This document shows positions 36,255 to 48,094 of a stretch of 64,000 bases of DNA, in pieces. The stretch covers positions 192,729,501 to 192,793,500 of the forward strand of contig NC_069661.1 in assembly GCF_027244095.1 (NCBI RefSeq), written 5' to 3'. Source of the DNA: Hemicordylus capensis (lineage: Eukaryota; Chordata; Lepidosauria; Squamata; Cordylidae). Below the pieces are notes generated by a model. The model was not told where the DNA came from. It searched no databases and saw nothing but the letters and a program-made list of their open reading frames with translations. The number at the start of each line of letters is the position of its first letter. Within the stretch, counting starts at the first letter, position 1. Made by a program: the position numbers and the translations under genes.

Positions 36255-36488
36255 AGGAGTCCCTGGTGGCGCAGTGATAAAACTGCCGCCCTGTAACCAG
36301 AAGGTTACAAGTTCGATCCTGACCAAGGGCTCAAGGTTGACTCAGCCTTCCATCCTTCCGAGGTCGGTAAAATGAGTACCCAGAATGTTGGGGGCAATAT
36401 GCTAAATCATTGTAAACTGCTTAGAGAGCTTCCAGCTATAGAGCGGTATATAAATGTAAGTGCTATTGCTATTGCTGCTATTGCTATT
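36255..36488 (+). repeat. tRNA-headed SINE, family A (copy 2)
   Basis: Matches 388-608 almost base for base: CCTGGTGGCGCAGTG head, GTTACAAGTTCGATCC B box, and tail GTGCTATTGCTATTGC. The simple-repeat tail differs in length. It sits just 5' of a CR1 fragment. Confidence 0.85.
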
Positions 36489-36532
36489 CAGGGCCTGTTC
36501 TGGCTATGACACTTCAAAGCTTCTGGTTAAGC

Positions 36533-37190
36533 CAACTTATCCTATGAGGAAAGGCTAAAGGATTGGAGAGATTTTTTTAGTTTAGAAAAAGACAATGAAG
36601 GAGGGCCATGATAAAAGTGTATAAAACTATGAAAGGAGTAGATAGTGGTTTGTTTGTTTCTCTCATAATAACTAGAGTTCAGACCTACCCAGTACAATTA
36701 TAATTGGCAACAGATTCAGGATAAAAGAAAGGGGTATTGTTTCACACAATACTTAGTTAGGTTATAGAATTAATTGCCCGAAGAAGTGGTGGTCACTAAT
36801 TTAGATGCCTTTCAAAAAGGTGAGCCAGCAATTCCCAAACTTGAGTCCCCAAATGGTGCTGGAGCACAACTCTCATTACGCCACAATGCCCTTCAAAAGC
36901 TATTCGCTGTGATCTTGAAATAAACCTCTATATTCTGAGGCAGTATATTTTATTTTATCAATCAATCAAGCATATTTACATACCACCTGATATCTGTTTC
37001 TCTAGGTGGTGTTTCAGATATATGTATCTCTAGGTGGTATATTTCAGATGATGCTAAGGATATGAAATGTGAGAGCACTGTTGCCTTCCTGCCCTTCTTA
37101 TAGCTTTCCTGAAGGCATTTAGCTGGTCACTTTTGGAAACAGGATGCTGGACTTAATGGATCTGTGGCCTGATCCAGCAGGGCTCTTGTA
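36533..37190 (+). mobile_element. CR1 LINE 3' end, interrupted
   Basis: GAGGAAAGGCTAAAGGATTG, TTTAGTTTAGAAAAAGAC and CAGATTCAGGATAAAAGAAA are CR1-type coding sequence. It breaks at about 36834 and resumes at about 37079, ending GGCCTGATCCAGCAGGGCTC. A different, older subfamily than the other CR1 copies. Confidence 0.7.
36838..37065. repeat. Insertion in CR1: MITE half plus antisense L2-like tail
   Basis: CAATTCCCAAACTTGAGTCC and GAGCACAACTCTCATTACG form half of a hAT-type MITE. Then CATATTTACATACCACCTGA and TCTCTAGGTGGTG are an antisense LINE-type tail. This is a nested repeat. Confidence 0.5.
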
Positions 37191-38863
37191 GTGAAGCTCA
37201 GGCAGGACCAGCCAACAGGAGGTGAAAGTAACTCTATGGAACTAAAAACTTCCGTCTATCCTGGCATGCCCAAACAAACTACTAACTGGAGGCTATTTTT
37301 ATCCTGGGATTTTACTCCAGCCATGAGCACATAACTTCCACATATTTCTGGCTGGGATTCTTGTCCTTTAACAACCATGCTTGATACTCCTAAAATGGAT
37401 GGCTTGTTGACTGATCTGGTTAAATGGCATCAGGCCAGCTCATCAGCTTTCTCCCCTCTTTCAACAACTAAGCAGCGATAAATTTAGAGGATCAGCCTAC
37501 AAGACAACATGAGGACCATATCTTCTTATTCTTCAGGAAGTGAGAGCCCCTAAAGCCTGAATACCTCAAGCCACTTTATACTTGACATCTGTGGATGTTT
37601 GAAGTACTGTATGTGACAAAAGGAAAAACTTGGTAGAAGAGGAAAGGATGCCCTGCAGTGTCTATAGTCATGGCTAGCTGTCTGTGTTGGAGATACATAC
37701 CAGCTGGGGACCAAGAAGCCCCATCGAGCATACTTGCTAGGAGAGCACTGCATTTAAGACATGAGCACTGTCTTCACCCAGCCACTTACATCTGAAGCAA
37801 AAACGACCACATAGCAGAAGCAAGAGCTACTAGTAGTAGCAAGTTACATCTTCACGGGGGTCAGCTGGCCTGACAAGCAGCTGAAGCATATTTCCCTTCC
37901 AAAACAAGAGTCCCATCCTGCCACATGATAGTATAACCATGTGGAACTGAGGTAGTTATATACAAAATGCAACATGAAAAGCATTTGCATTCATTGTGCT
38001 CTGTGCAAAATGCAATGTGTAAGCTGGCTCAGGCACAGTCTGATGACTAGTGTTACTTGAATTGCCCAGTGGAAAAAGAAAGTTATATACAGTTCTTCCA
38101 TACTAGCTTCTAAAACATAATTAAGCAATTTGTAGGTAAGAGACTTCCCTATTTAGACCTGTTAAAGATAATTGGCTTGATTATAGATAAAAGGAACCAC
38201 TACTGGTATTACTCTAGTACTAACTGCTGTTTTGATGACATGGCATGCTTCTAGGACACGAAGGCACTCACATAGCCTTAGTTTATTCACAGTGGAATAC
38301 ATCCTACAGCCAATGAAACATGCAGCTATTCAGCAGAAGGAAAATAAGACACTAACAAGCATTTATGTCAGTTTGTCAGACAACTAAAAGTTAAATCCAT
38401 CAGTCACTCAAAATTGCTTTGGAAAGTCTACTCTGGGGTAAGAAATCCAGTTTTTAGAATGTATGTGTGTGTGCCATTGTAAGTACCATTGAAATAAGTG
38501 AAAATTATTTCTGAGTAATCATCTATTGCAGTGGGCTGCATGTATATATAAAGAGCTATTTTGTGTAATGTGTCATCCCTGGTGTACTTTCTTCTCTGCA
38601 TGTACATGTCCAACAGGTCTCCAAAAGTTTAACTGAATCATTTCAGTTGCTTCTAAATATTTTGTAGGACAGCAGCCAACTTTTAGAAGTGGCTTAAGGA
38701 TTATTACTTTGAATATTATATAATGCAATTTGTGTATGCAGGACTGTACACAAAACACATTCCCAAAAATCTAAGCTAGCTTGATTTCTGCAATCAGAAT
38801 GCATTATACAGCAAGTTAAATTGGTCTGTATCAGATTCTGCTCCCAGAATCTGGGAATGGAGC
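37191..38863. other. Intergenic, nothing recognised
   Basis: About 1.7 kb with no recognisable coding sequence or repeat. Confidence 0.45.
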
Positions 38864-38923
38864 TTTTAACTTCAGGAATCTGTCCCCCAGGGTCATGTAG
38901 GGGACAGATTCCTGAAGTTAAAA
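38864..38923. repeat. Perfect 24-bp-stem hairpin
   Basis: Arms 38864-38887 (TTTTAACTTCAGGAATCTGT, then CCCC) and 38900-38923 are exact reverse complements around a 12-nt loop. Probably a small MITE core; partial pairing continues outward. Confidence 0.8.
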
Positions 38924-39123
38924 ACTTTATCTGAATGGAGTTGAGAGCAGAGAAAATCATGTTCCCCCTTCCACTGCACCAGCTAGGGCTGCGGGTAGAC
39001 AACTATAGAGCAATCAAGGCCCACTCTGTTTGTGTCTCTTCTGGTAGCCCAGCAAAGAATGTCCACCTGTACATATAATGAATTGTTCTTTAACATTTAT
39101 AATGATGTAATTATTTTATTTTA

Positions 39124-39910
39124 TTACAAACGGTAGTCTTCATAGTCATATGGTAGACCTGGAGACAGAGTACAATGATATTCTTGAATCCTGGTTGGTC
39201 TCCTATGGCAGGAACAATGATGAGAATACCACAGAGAAGCATGGAAACTCCAGTAACCAGAACAATCACAGTGGTGTGAGCACTGAGCAAAAGCTCTTTG
39301 TAAATACCTTGCCATAGAGGAATGATCAAAGGGTTGAGTGCCTCTTGGGGAATAAGCTTTCATTGGAGACATCAAAGGAGTTTTCAGAATGGGAATAATA
39401 TCCTCCACAATATCTTCCTTATCAAGACTCTGGCTAAGAAAACCTCTAAATGTCAAAACCAAGGGACTGCTTCCCAAAGAATCCAGCAGAGATAGTAAGG
39501 AACAGCTTGCCACTCAGTGAAGGTCTTAACTAGTAAGGATCACTTCCTCGTCTGTGTCCAAATTGATAATGGATGTCAAGGGGAAAAGTTGGTCCCATGA
39601 TAGGGCTTGTGATGCTATCAATCTTGAGGTTGTGGTCAACACTGATGGATTGGTCCATGTCGACACAGAAGTTGACATTGACAGTGATGAATGTGGAGAT
39701 TGCGGCATCAGTGTTGGGCGGTGAAGTGCTTGCCTGTATAAAGCTGCCCTGAGTTGTAGTGCTCAGTTATTTAATATTTGGTGAGAGAAGGGCTTGCAAA
39801 TCTGGCAGGTCCTTTTATTATGATCTTTGCCTAAACAGAGCAAGCAGGAGTCATGCCGATCTGTTGAAGGCAATTTTTCTTCACAATCCTTACACTTCTT
39901 GAACGTCTTT
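39124..39910 (-). mobile_element. Gag-like fossil, probably DIRS-type retroelement
   Basis: On minus, a Cys/His cluster KKCKDCEEKLPSTDRH, then CLLCLGKDH and CQICKPF, fits gag-like proteins of DIRS-type elements in reptiles. A Ser/Thr-rich part and a C-terminal part follow in other frames. Broken by several lesions, no ends found. Family assignment tentative. Confidence 0.5.
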
Positions 39911-40504
39911 CTAATTTCCATTGAGATATGGATTTACTTTGATTTATGTTTGTTTATGCTTGTACGCTCTTATACATGCTTTATATACTCTTGTTCTAAC
40001 TTACATCACTTCTTCCTGCAGTAGAGCCCCCAGTCTGGGAAACCTCCTGTTGGGGCTTCCTTAGTTTGTTTAGAGTACTACTCTATCCTGAGTACTAACT
40101 CTATCCTGACACAGCCCCATTTTTCTTTTGTGTGGGTGTGCTTGAAGAATAATGCATGTTCTGTGGAACCTTGCATGCAGTCCTCTTTGCCAAGTTGTCA
40201 CAATTTTCAGGCTGATTCAACTGATACTTCATCCAAGTGACCCTCCTTGTGTGTGGTAAGGTCATGTGCGTGTCCTGAATGTGATGTCCATTCTCCTTCC
40301 CACTGTGTTAGGGCACCATTCCTTAATCAGGGTGGGCTGAGGTGGTGGACACAAGTATTACTTTAAAACAGCATTTGTAGTGTGTGTAGAAGGACAGTTC
40401 AGAAGAACCATGCTTCTATGCTTCTAGCATGCCAGAAGGGGGAAAGAATGTGGGCACCCACAGTGCATGTACAAGGAGAGGTGGTCAGGTGAAGTATGGT
40501 CCAA
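39911..40504. other. Intergenic, nothing recognised
   Basis: No coding sequence or repeat recognised. Confidence 0.45.
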
Positions 40505-41090
40505 ACTGGCCCAAAAAGGCAGCCCTACATACAACAAATTGCAATAATCTGATTTATATAATCAGAGGTTACAAGATCGTAACTGTGGCCACACTATATC
40601 AAGGGATGGCCTGGCCATGTGGATTAAGGCTTCAGGCAGTAGGTTAATTGGGGGCAGGGGCCACTGCTGTCCACCTCAACTCACACCTGCTGCCTGCCTC
40701 AGTTGCTTCTTCTCTCCCCCCTTCCCGCATGCTCCCTGGATTTAAGAAGGCAGAGGGGAATGCCCAGACATTCTAGCCCACTGCTCCTGTCCTCCGCACT
40801 TTCTTTTCTGCTCTGTTCCCCTCTTTCTTTTCAAATCTAGGGAGCACAGGAGGAGGAGGAGGAGGAGTGGCAGCTCCAGGTGAGTCGAGAGTGGTATTTG
40901 ATGTGGCAAGGTGTTATATGCCACCAAGTGGGGTGGGTGGTGGTGGCATGTGGCACACTGCCTCAGGCATGGGTTAATTTTTGGCTAGCCCTGACTATAT
41001 CTGTCCAGGAGGGACTGCAGCTGGTGCAGCTTTGCCTAAACTGCAGCTTTGCCTGAATTGGTGAAAAGCACTCTGTGCCTATGCCAGTGA
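40505..41090 (-). mobile_element. L2-like LINE fragment, split by a hAT element
   Basis: GCAGCCCTACATACAACAAA (40511), TTGCAATAATCTGA and GAGGTTACAAGATCGTAACT are L2 ORF2 C-terminal sequence read antisense. It continues after 41001 with CTGTCCAGGAGGGACTGCAG. The gap is the hAT element at 40601-40993. Confidence 0.65.
40601..40993. mobile_element. hAT-type nonautonomous element
   Basis: Flanked by a perfect 8-bp duplication ACTATATC (40593-40600 and 40994-41001). Ends AAGGGATGGCC and GGCTAGCCCTG are imperfect inverted repeats. Inserted in an L2 fragment. A GGAGGAGGAGGAGGAG run lies inside. Confidence 0.8.
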
Positions 41091-44000
41091 CAAAACTGCC
41101 TTGGTTAGCTTGTTTCCCCCTTTATGTTTCAATGAGATTCATGTTTCTTGGGACCCTTTGGTCTTGATTCAAGGCTCTGTGGAAGAGGGTCCCAAGGCAC
41201 ACATGGAGCTCTACATGAGTGAAGCAATGGTTTTGTCAGGATATTTCATTCTCCGTTATGTCTTCATTTCACACCACAGTCCCTTAGGGTAATGTAGAGA
41301 AGTAATGATAATATCAGTGCCAAGAAAAGGGTTGCCCAGGCTCTAGGCATCAGAGAGCATAATGCAATCTTGTGCTGCCAAGGAATGGTTCCAGAGCTTC
41401 AGTTTCAACTTTAATTTTTATATTCTAACATAACTGTGGACTTTTCCCCTACCCCAGAGAAGAATGAGTAAGAACAGAAAACATGTAGCTACTTTCCCAA
41501 GTTTGGCATATATCCCCAGTAGTCTTAAATCTTTGTTCCTGGCAACCTTCTAACATATGAATAGCACTGATGTGCTCCCAATCTCAACTGCTAGAAAACT
41601 GCTAGTTGTTTGCTTAGCACTGTTGTATCAATCAATAGGTTTCCAAGGACCACAGAGTCAATTTGTCATGTTTTAAGAAGCTTGTTGTTAGGTGCAAAGT
41701 AGACCCAGACTGGCTACTTCTTCCTCATACAAACCTGCACAAACCAAATTTCACAGCCAGAACTCTTATCCAACATTCTGTTCAGTGCTATTTATCAGTG
41801 CCCAACACTTAAACATGCAATTATCCTGATGTATGGTACAAGATCACTTTCTTCTTATTATTTAATTCCATTTCCCACTCTAGCCTTTTCCCTTTATTGG
41901 AAAAAGAATGTAATATTTATAGGACCTCCATTACCTCAGAAAACAGGATATGAAGATAGATAACAGAATATTATCAAAACTGCAGCTTGCTAAGCCTTAT
42001 CTTTTCTGCCTTTCTTCCTTTTAAAAAAAAGAAGAAGACGACTTGAAAGTAATTTTATTATGGTGTTTTCCAATGCAGCTTTTATCCACTTTATTTAGTT
42101 ATATATCAGGCATTGTCAAGTCATGACTTTGGAGGCAGTTGTATTTCTGTTGTTTTTTTAAAAAGAAAATTAACAGAAAGCATTTTCAGTTAAATTGCCT
42201 AAGCACTACCATTTCAATGACGAATGTGAAATTACAGATCTTGGTGCCATTAGCTTCTCATCAATGTGCAGTTTCAGTAGAACAGTTTATTTGTCCCTCT
42301 TCTAATTATTTATTACTATTAGATTATAATAATTAGATTTTATCCCCTCCCCATTTTGCTCTTCTTAACCGTCAGATTTTAATAGGGCTGGGCTGAATAT
42401 TCTCCAGTTTTTATTTTCCAGTTGGAAATAGCAATTTCAATGGAATAAAAATATCTCCTGAAAAATTACCTAGATTGTATGAACGTTCACCATTCCCCTC
42501 CCCAGCCCCCCGTTTGTTGCTCTAACAGTAGCTGTTTTGCAACTATTTCCCCCCTTTCCTGAATTAGTTACATGGATGATACCAGCCAAATGGGGTTCAC
42601 ATAGATAAATGATGGCATCATAATGCTAAGTAGCCAATCAGATTTGTCTGAACAATGACATAAGTGACAACTGAAGTCAATTGAGAGTGAGAGCAAGAGG
42701 GAGTGCTACAAATGAATAGGCAAGTAATTGTTTATGGAGCACTGAAAAGTCATAGAAAGAGCAGGTGTTTTTCCAACACTGATGAAAATATTTGTGAAAA
42801 ACTGTTAAGTAATTCTGCTTCAGAGTCCTAGATTTCTATCTTTGCCATTTTTGTTCTCTCTATTTTCATGTAACACATGCAGATCAATTTACTTTAAAGC
42901 AAAAGAGTATTTATCTTTCTTTAGTCAGAGCTCCCAGATGACTCATGAGGAACAGACTGCAGCTTCCATTAGACAATGACAGAGCTTCAGGCTCACTTGA
43001 GGACATGGTAGTGGTTGGTTGCTCATAATCTTTGCCATAATTCATCCCCTGCTCTGACAAGAATTGCTTTCCTCCCATCAAAGTTCACACAGATAGGTGA
43101 CAGCATAGTTTGACTTTAAATTGTAGTTCAGTCTGAAAAGAAGAGATCAGTGTCGGGGTTGATAGTTGTCCCAGAATGACTTGAAAACTGTTCACTTTAC
43201 AAAGCCATGTATCGTGCTGTGATGTTGAATTGAGCCATTTTTTTTCTTATATCATTTTACTACAAATAAAAAACATGAGCCCCATTTTAAGCTGCACATA
43301 TTTCTATTTCTCAGTAATGCCAACTTCTGTTTAAACCTCACTCCTGTTTGTGTGTGGTTTTAATATTCACAGGGCAATCAATAATTGCTCATCAAGTTAC
43401 AAAATCTGAGCAATAATCATTAGGAGGAGTGTGTTCTTCTGCACACCTTTCAACCAGGCAGCAAGTGGACTACTGATGCTATTGTCAGAGGCTCAAACCT
43501 AAGAGTACCTTAGGTAACAGAGCAGGCTGACTGGCTGAAGGCCGGTCATATAGGCTGGTGATAAAATGACAGTCAGAGAGAGGATCTGGCAACCTCTCTC
43601 TTTGACCTTGCCCAGAGGGAAAGCAGTAGATCTGAGTCTTTATAGCATCCATAGCACTGAACTGAGCCTCTAGTATCATTTGACTTCCCAGTCTGAGAGA
43701 ATTATGGGCTCTTGAATTAATCTTCTTGTTGGAATTGCCTGTAGTTCACTCCTCTGAGCAATGGTCCTGGTGGTGTGAGGAGGAAGCCAGTCTCTGATCC
43801 ACAGTTTGAGCACTGTAGTGTCTACCACCTGTTCACCTGACCTGCGGATTTGTCCTTTCAGTGAGAGAAGAGCCATGGTGTTTGTGTTCTTGATAAGTAT
43901 TTCTTTTTTCTTGTCCCAGCAGTTGCTCAAGCAGATATCTGGTATTGCAAATCTCTTTGTCTCTGGCATGCCAGTAAGTGTTCAGGAATTTCTTGGTTAG

Positions 44001-44241
44001 GGGACAAGTCTGGAGAATGAGTTTTTTCTAATATAAAGAATGATAATTATTTATTGCTGCATTCCACCGGCTCTGCCAGCTGGCACTGGATAGCTTTACA
44101 AATTAGTAAGAGGTACTCGGCTCCCAGTGCTTCAAATAAAATGATAACATACATGTTTTGTAAAGGAAAGGAAGGAAAATTACAATTGGGAGGGAAGGCA
44201 ACCTTTGTCCCCAGTAACAGGTTATTTTCCTAGCTTGTATA
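41091..44241. other. Intergenic, largely single-copy-looking DNA
   Basis: About 3 kb without a recognisable gene or repeat. 42180-42470 is AT-rich with repeated TAAT/ATTA homeodomain-type cores (CTAATTATTTATTACTATTA). Candidate regulatory DNA only by texture. Confidence 0.4.
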
Positions 44242-44249
44242 GCCATGTC

Positions 44250-45458
44250 CAGGCGCGTAACAACGATAGGGCAAGGGGAGACAGTTGTCTGGGGGCCCCA
44301 CTGCCTGGAGGGGCCCCCCAGAGGCACCTCACGTGACTCCCCATTGCCCCCTGCCCAGCCCCAAGGCTCCTCAGCCACTTGCCCTGTTCGCCGTCTCTCC
44401 AGCTTGTTCTCCTGGCCGCAATCGAGCAGCAGACACGCTGCAAAGAGCTCCTTTTCTCCCGCCTCTCAGCTGATCGGCGGGTGGGCGGGGCTTCCACGGA
44501 GGTCTGGTGTAGGCCTCTGTGAAGCCTGAACTCCAGTAGGGCCCAAGCCAGCCAGGAAGGAGGAGGCAGCCAGAGTGGCCACCACTGCTTTCTGCAGCAG
44601 AAGACCCCCTGCTGCCTGGTAGAGTGTGAACTCCTTTTTGTGGTTACCTTCCCCACCCCCCCACCCGGATATATAGGGATCTGCTTGCCATAGGGCTTTG
44701 ATATGGGGGGGAGGGACTGAGAAGTCTCTGAATATTTATTTTTAAACAGTTTTTTTAAGCCAGCAAATTTTCCAAGCTATCTAAAAAGTCCTATAAGTGG
44801 CTTGTTTCATGGCAGAAAATTACAAAAACTTCTGGAAGAAACAGTATTATATTTATTTTATTCATTCATTTATAAATGCACTTATGTTCAAGTTGTTTTG
44901 CAACCCAGAAGGTCTGAGTGAGAACTGTGAAGCATGTCTTCTGCTTTTATTTTATTTTATTTTTCTTGTGTGTGAACTGCTCCCCAATAACTTGCAGGGA
45001 CTTCAGGGTAAATCTGGCCAACATGTGAATGCAGCACCTCTATTCCAGAGGAGATGTGTGTTAAAGGGCTTTAAAAGCCTCCTGTGAAAAACCTCCTGGA
45101 ATCAAACTTGACTGAATTGGTTCAGAATTCTGAGAAAACAAACATAGGCTCACCCTGCATGGTTGAAAGTCTCCTTTGCTAATCTGCAGCGAGGGGCCCA
45201 TTTTAATCATTCATCTTTCTAGTGTGTTCTAGGCATTAAAAGTAAAACAAATGTATAGTACTCAATGTATATCACTGTATATTGTAACGTGTGCGTGTGT
45301 GTATTCAGTGAAATGTATTTCCAGACAGCATACTTATTTTGGAATATCAGACTTAAATCCTTGGGGGCCTGGGGTGTGCGGAGGCCCTGGACTTTGAGTG
45401 GGGGGGCCCCATTTTAAAATCTTGTCTCTGGGCCCACTCCAACCTTGCTACGCCCCTG
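44250..45458. mobile_element. hAT-type nonautonomous element, 1.2 kb
   Basis: Flanked by a perfect 8-bp duplication GCCATGTC (44242-44249 and 45459-45466). Ends CAGGCGCGTAACAACG and, inverted, CAGGGGCGTAGCAAGG agree at 13 of 16 sites. A GC-rich stretch lies at 44280-44530. No transposase domain recognised. Confidence 0.88.
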
Positions 45459-45701
45459 GCCATGTCCTTTGAGGACACCATTACACATTCTGGAAATGAC
45501 ATTAATCAGCTGCCCAGCACATAGCTTGGAATCTCTGAAACCTGTTCCTCAGCTGCACTGCCCACCTTAGAAGCAGGGAAACCCAAGGAGTAGATTATAT
45601 GATGCGACCTTCTGTGGCTTACTATCTCCAGGCCTGCTCCTAAATTGCATGATCGTGACTGCATAATGATGTCATTGATAAGCATGGCGTTTTTCTATCA
45701 G

Positions 45702-46895
45702 ATTAAAGCATAAGTCCCATCTGGAACAGAAATCGTTATATGGAGTCCCTCAGGGCTCCATTCTGTCACCAATGCTTTTTAATATCTACATGAAACCGCT
45801 GGGTGAGGTCATCAGGAGATTTGGTGCTGGGTGTTATCAGTATGCTGATGACACCCAAATCTACTTCTCCTTTTCATCTTCAGGAAATGGCACTCACTCT
45901 CTAAATGCCTGCCTACAGGCAGTAATGGACTGGATGAGGGATAACAAATTGAAGCTGAATCCAAGCAAGATGGAGGTGCTCTTTGTGGGGGCTCAGAATC
46001 TGAGGAGTGAGTTAGATCTCCCTATGCTGGATGGGGTTACACTCCCCCAGAAGGAGCAGGTGCGCAGCTTGGGAGTACTCCTGGACCCAGGCTTCACCCT
46101 GGTTTCTCAGGTGGAGGCCATGGCCAGGAGTGCTTTCTATCAGCTTTAGCTGATTCAACAGCTGTGTCCATTCCTTGAGGAGGATGACCTCAAAACAGTG
46201 GTGCACCAGCTGGTAACCTCCCGGCTTGACTATTGCAATATGCTCGACGTGGGGCTGCCTTTGTACATAGTTCGGAAACTTCAATTAGTTCAGAATGCGG
46301 CAGCCAGATTGGTCTCTGGGGCAACCCGGAGAGACCCTATTACGCCTATTTTGAAACAATTGCACTGGCTGCCGGTATGTTTCCAGGCAAAATACAAAAG
46401 TGCTGGTTATTACATTTAAAGCCCTGAATGGCTTAGGCCTGAGTTACCTTAGAGAGCGCCTTCTTCCGTGTGATCCCCACCGCACATTAAGGTCATCTGA
46501 GGAGGTTCGTCTCCAGTTACCACCAGCTCGTCTGGTGGCAACTCAGAGGTGGGCTTTCTCTATAGCTGCTCTGGGGCTGTGGAATGCACTCCCTGCGGAA
46601 ATCTGCAATTTGAATTCTCTATTAGCCTTCAGGAGAGCCCTTACAACGTATTTGTTTGGCCTGGCTTTCCAGGGTTTTAAAATCTGTTTTAATATTCTAA
46701 CCTGAAGTTGGGGCTTTTAATCACTGTAATTGTTTAACTGTTGTTTTAAAATGTTTTTAAATTGTTAATTGTTGTTATATTGTTTTTAATTTGTTTTAGC
46801 TATTTACTGTTTTAGCGGTTTGTTTTAATTGTAAACCACCCTGAGCCATTTTGGAAGGGCGGTATATAAATCAAACAAATTAAAAAAATAAAAAT
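45702..46895 (+). mobile_element. L2-like LINE, 5' truncated, with reverse transcriptase remnant
   Basis: Frame 45772-46149 (125 codons) starts MLFNIYMKPLGEV and holds the RT catalytic motif YQYADDTQ (residues 22-29) and LKLNPSKMEVLF. An in-frame TAG ends it after FYQL. The next frame has VTSRLDYCNMLDVGLPL and LVQNAAARLVSG, then a one-base shift near 46400 leads to ITFKALNGLGLSYLRE and ALGLWNALPAEI. The end GTAAACCACCCTGAGCCATT, GCGGTATATAAATC plus A-rich tail is intact. A dead copy of a jockey/CR1-group LINE. Confidence 0.9.
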
Positions 46896-47302
46896 CGAAC
46901 ACGCATGAAATGCAAAAGGGAAACTGTAAAACAGCAGATCTTTACATGATCACCCAAGAGATGGCAAAATACTCCAGCAATATGCCCAAAATAATACAAC
47001 ACGAGTTATGTAATCTGACAGAATTGTATATATTGAGTGATTTATTTAGGGCAATCAAATTATTTCCTACTCAAAATTTTATTGCTGAGCTGAGAAATGA
47101 CTATACACTTGGACAAGAGTAATTTAACTGTAATTGTGCTATCTTTCCAAATCTTTGTTTTGTACGTGTTTTCAATAAACTAAAATCCTTATGGTCAATT
47201 GTCTAGTCTATAAAGTGCAATGTGATTTGGACAGCCTGTATTTAGGACACTGAAGCGCTTGGGAGAGGAAATATGAATGTGTCACTGGGCTGTCTTCTAG
47301 GT
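46896..47302. other. Intergenic, nothing recognised
   Basis: No repeat or gene recognised; AT-rich. Confidence 0.45.
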
Positions 47303-47310
47303 TTGAGCAG

Positions 47311-47748
47311 TAGGGATGTGCACGGAACCGCAGAGATGCAGTCCGGAGCGGGTCTCCCTTTAAGGGCTGGGGGGTTTGCACTTACCCCTCCCACCGCTTC
47401 CCCCCACTGGCACTCTGTTTCTGTGAAAAGTTTTGGGGGCAGCAGCATTCCTCCCTGCTGCCCCTGCCCGTTCTTATCCAAAAATACTAGAAGTAACAAG
47501 TGTGTGCCCGCCGCACCGCTCGTTACTTCCTGTATTTCCAGACAAGAACGGGGGCAGGGGCAGCAGGGAGAAATGCTGCCACCCCCAAAACTTTTCACAG
47601 AAACAGAGCACCAGCGGGGGGGGGAGGGGAAGAGCAACACCCCCCGCCCTTAAAAGGAGAAACACACCCCTGCTGCCGGACTGGCCCAATTTTGAACCAG
47701 TCCGGTGGCCTCTGTAATGGCCTCCAGATCGGTCCATGCACATCCCTA
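47311..47748. mobile_element. hAT-like MITE, TAGGGATGTGCA ends, long GC-rich hairpin
   Basis: Perfect 12-bp terminal repeats TAGGGATGTGCA, flanked by TTGAGCAG (47303-47310) and TTGAGTAG (47749-47756), 7 of 8 matching. The arms form a hairpin of about 200 bp per side around a centre near 47510 (ACTTTTCACAGAAACAGAG on the right arm matches the left arm inverted). Open frames here are shadows of the hairpin. Confidence 0.88.
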
Positions 47749-48034
47749 TTGAGTAGTACCTTTCGAGATGTTTCAGTTGGTTATTGTGAAGATGGAGTAA
47801 ACCTGATTTGCTATATGGTTATTCATCTGTAGCGGACATGTTCTTAATTCTATATCCAGTTTCTACACTTTGCACACTGAAACACACTATCAGTGTCATC
47901 AATATTAAAAAGTGGCTACCATAAAAGAGCCCTTCTGTAAAGAACATCCATACATGTTCTGCACAATATGACTTTATTCTTTCTTCTGTACTGTGTTTCC
48001 AAAACAATGATGAATCATCTTAAAACAGGGAACT

Positions 48035-48094
<60 letters not shown>
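48035..48094. repeat. (TCTA)n microsatellite, 60 bp
   Basis: Fifteen uninterrupted TCTA units. It abuts the L2 3' end at 48095, so it is likely grown from the LINE's tail repeat. Confidence 0.97.

Noticed and set aside
44222-44656. 144-codon minus-strand frame
   Set aside because: Mostly inside the GC-rich part of the hAT element; overlapping open frames on the other strand and no domain.
45772-46149. A host gene with reverse-transcriptase-like protein
   Set aside because: YADD motif, downstream ORF2 C-terminal blocks and a LINE 3' tail show it is a dead L2-like LINE.
47242-47832. Frames of 90-132 codons on both strands
   Set aside because: All are shadows of the long hairpin of the hAT-like MITE at 47311-47748.
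48035-48094. CRISPR-like or satellite array
   Set aside because: A pure tetranucleotide microsatellite without spacers, in a vertebrate genome.
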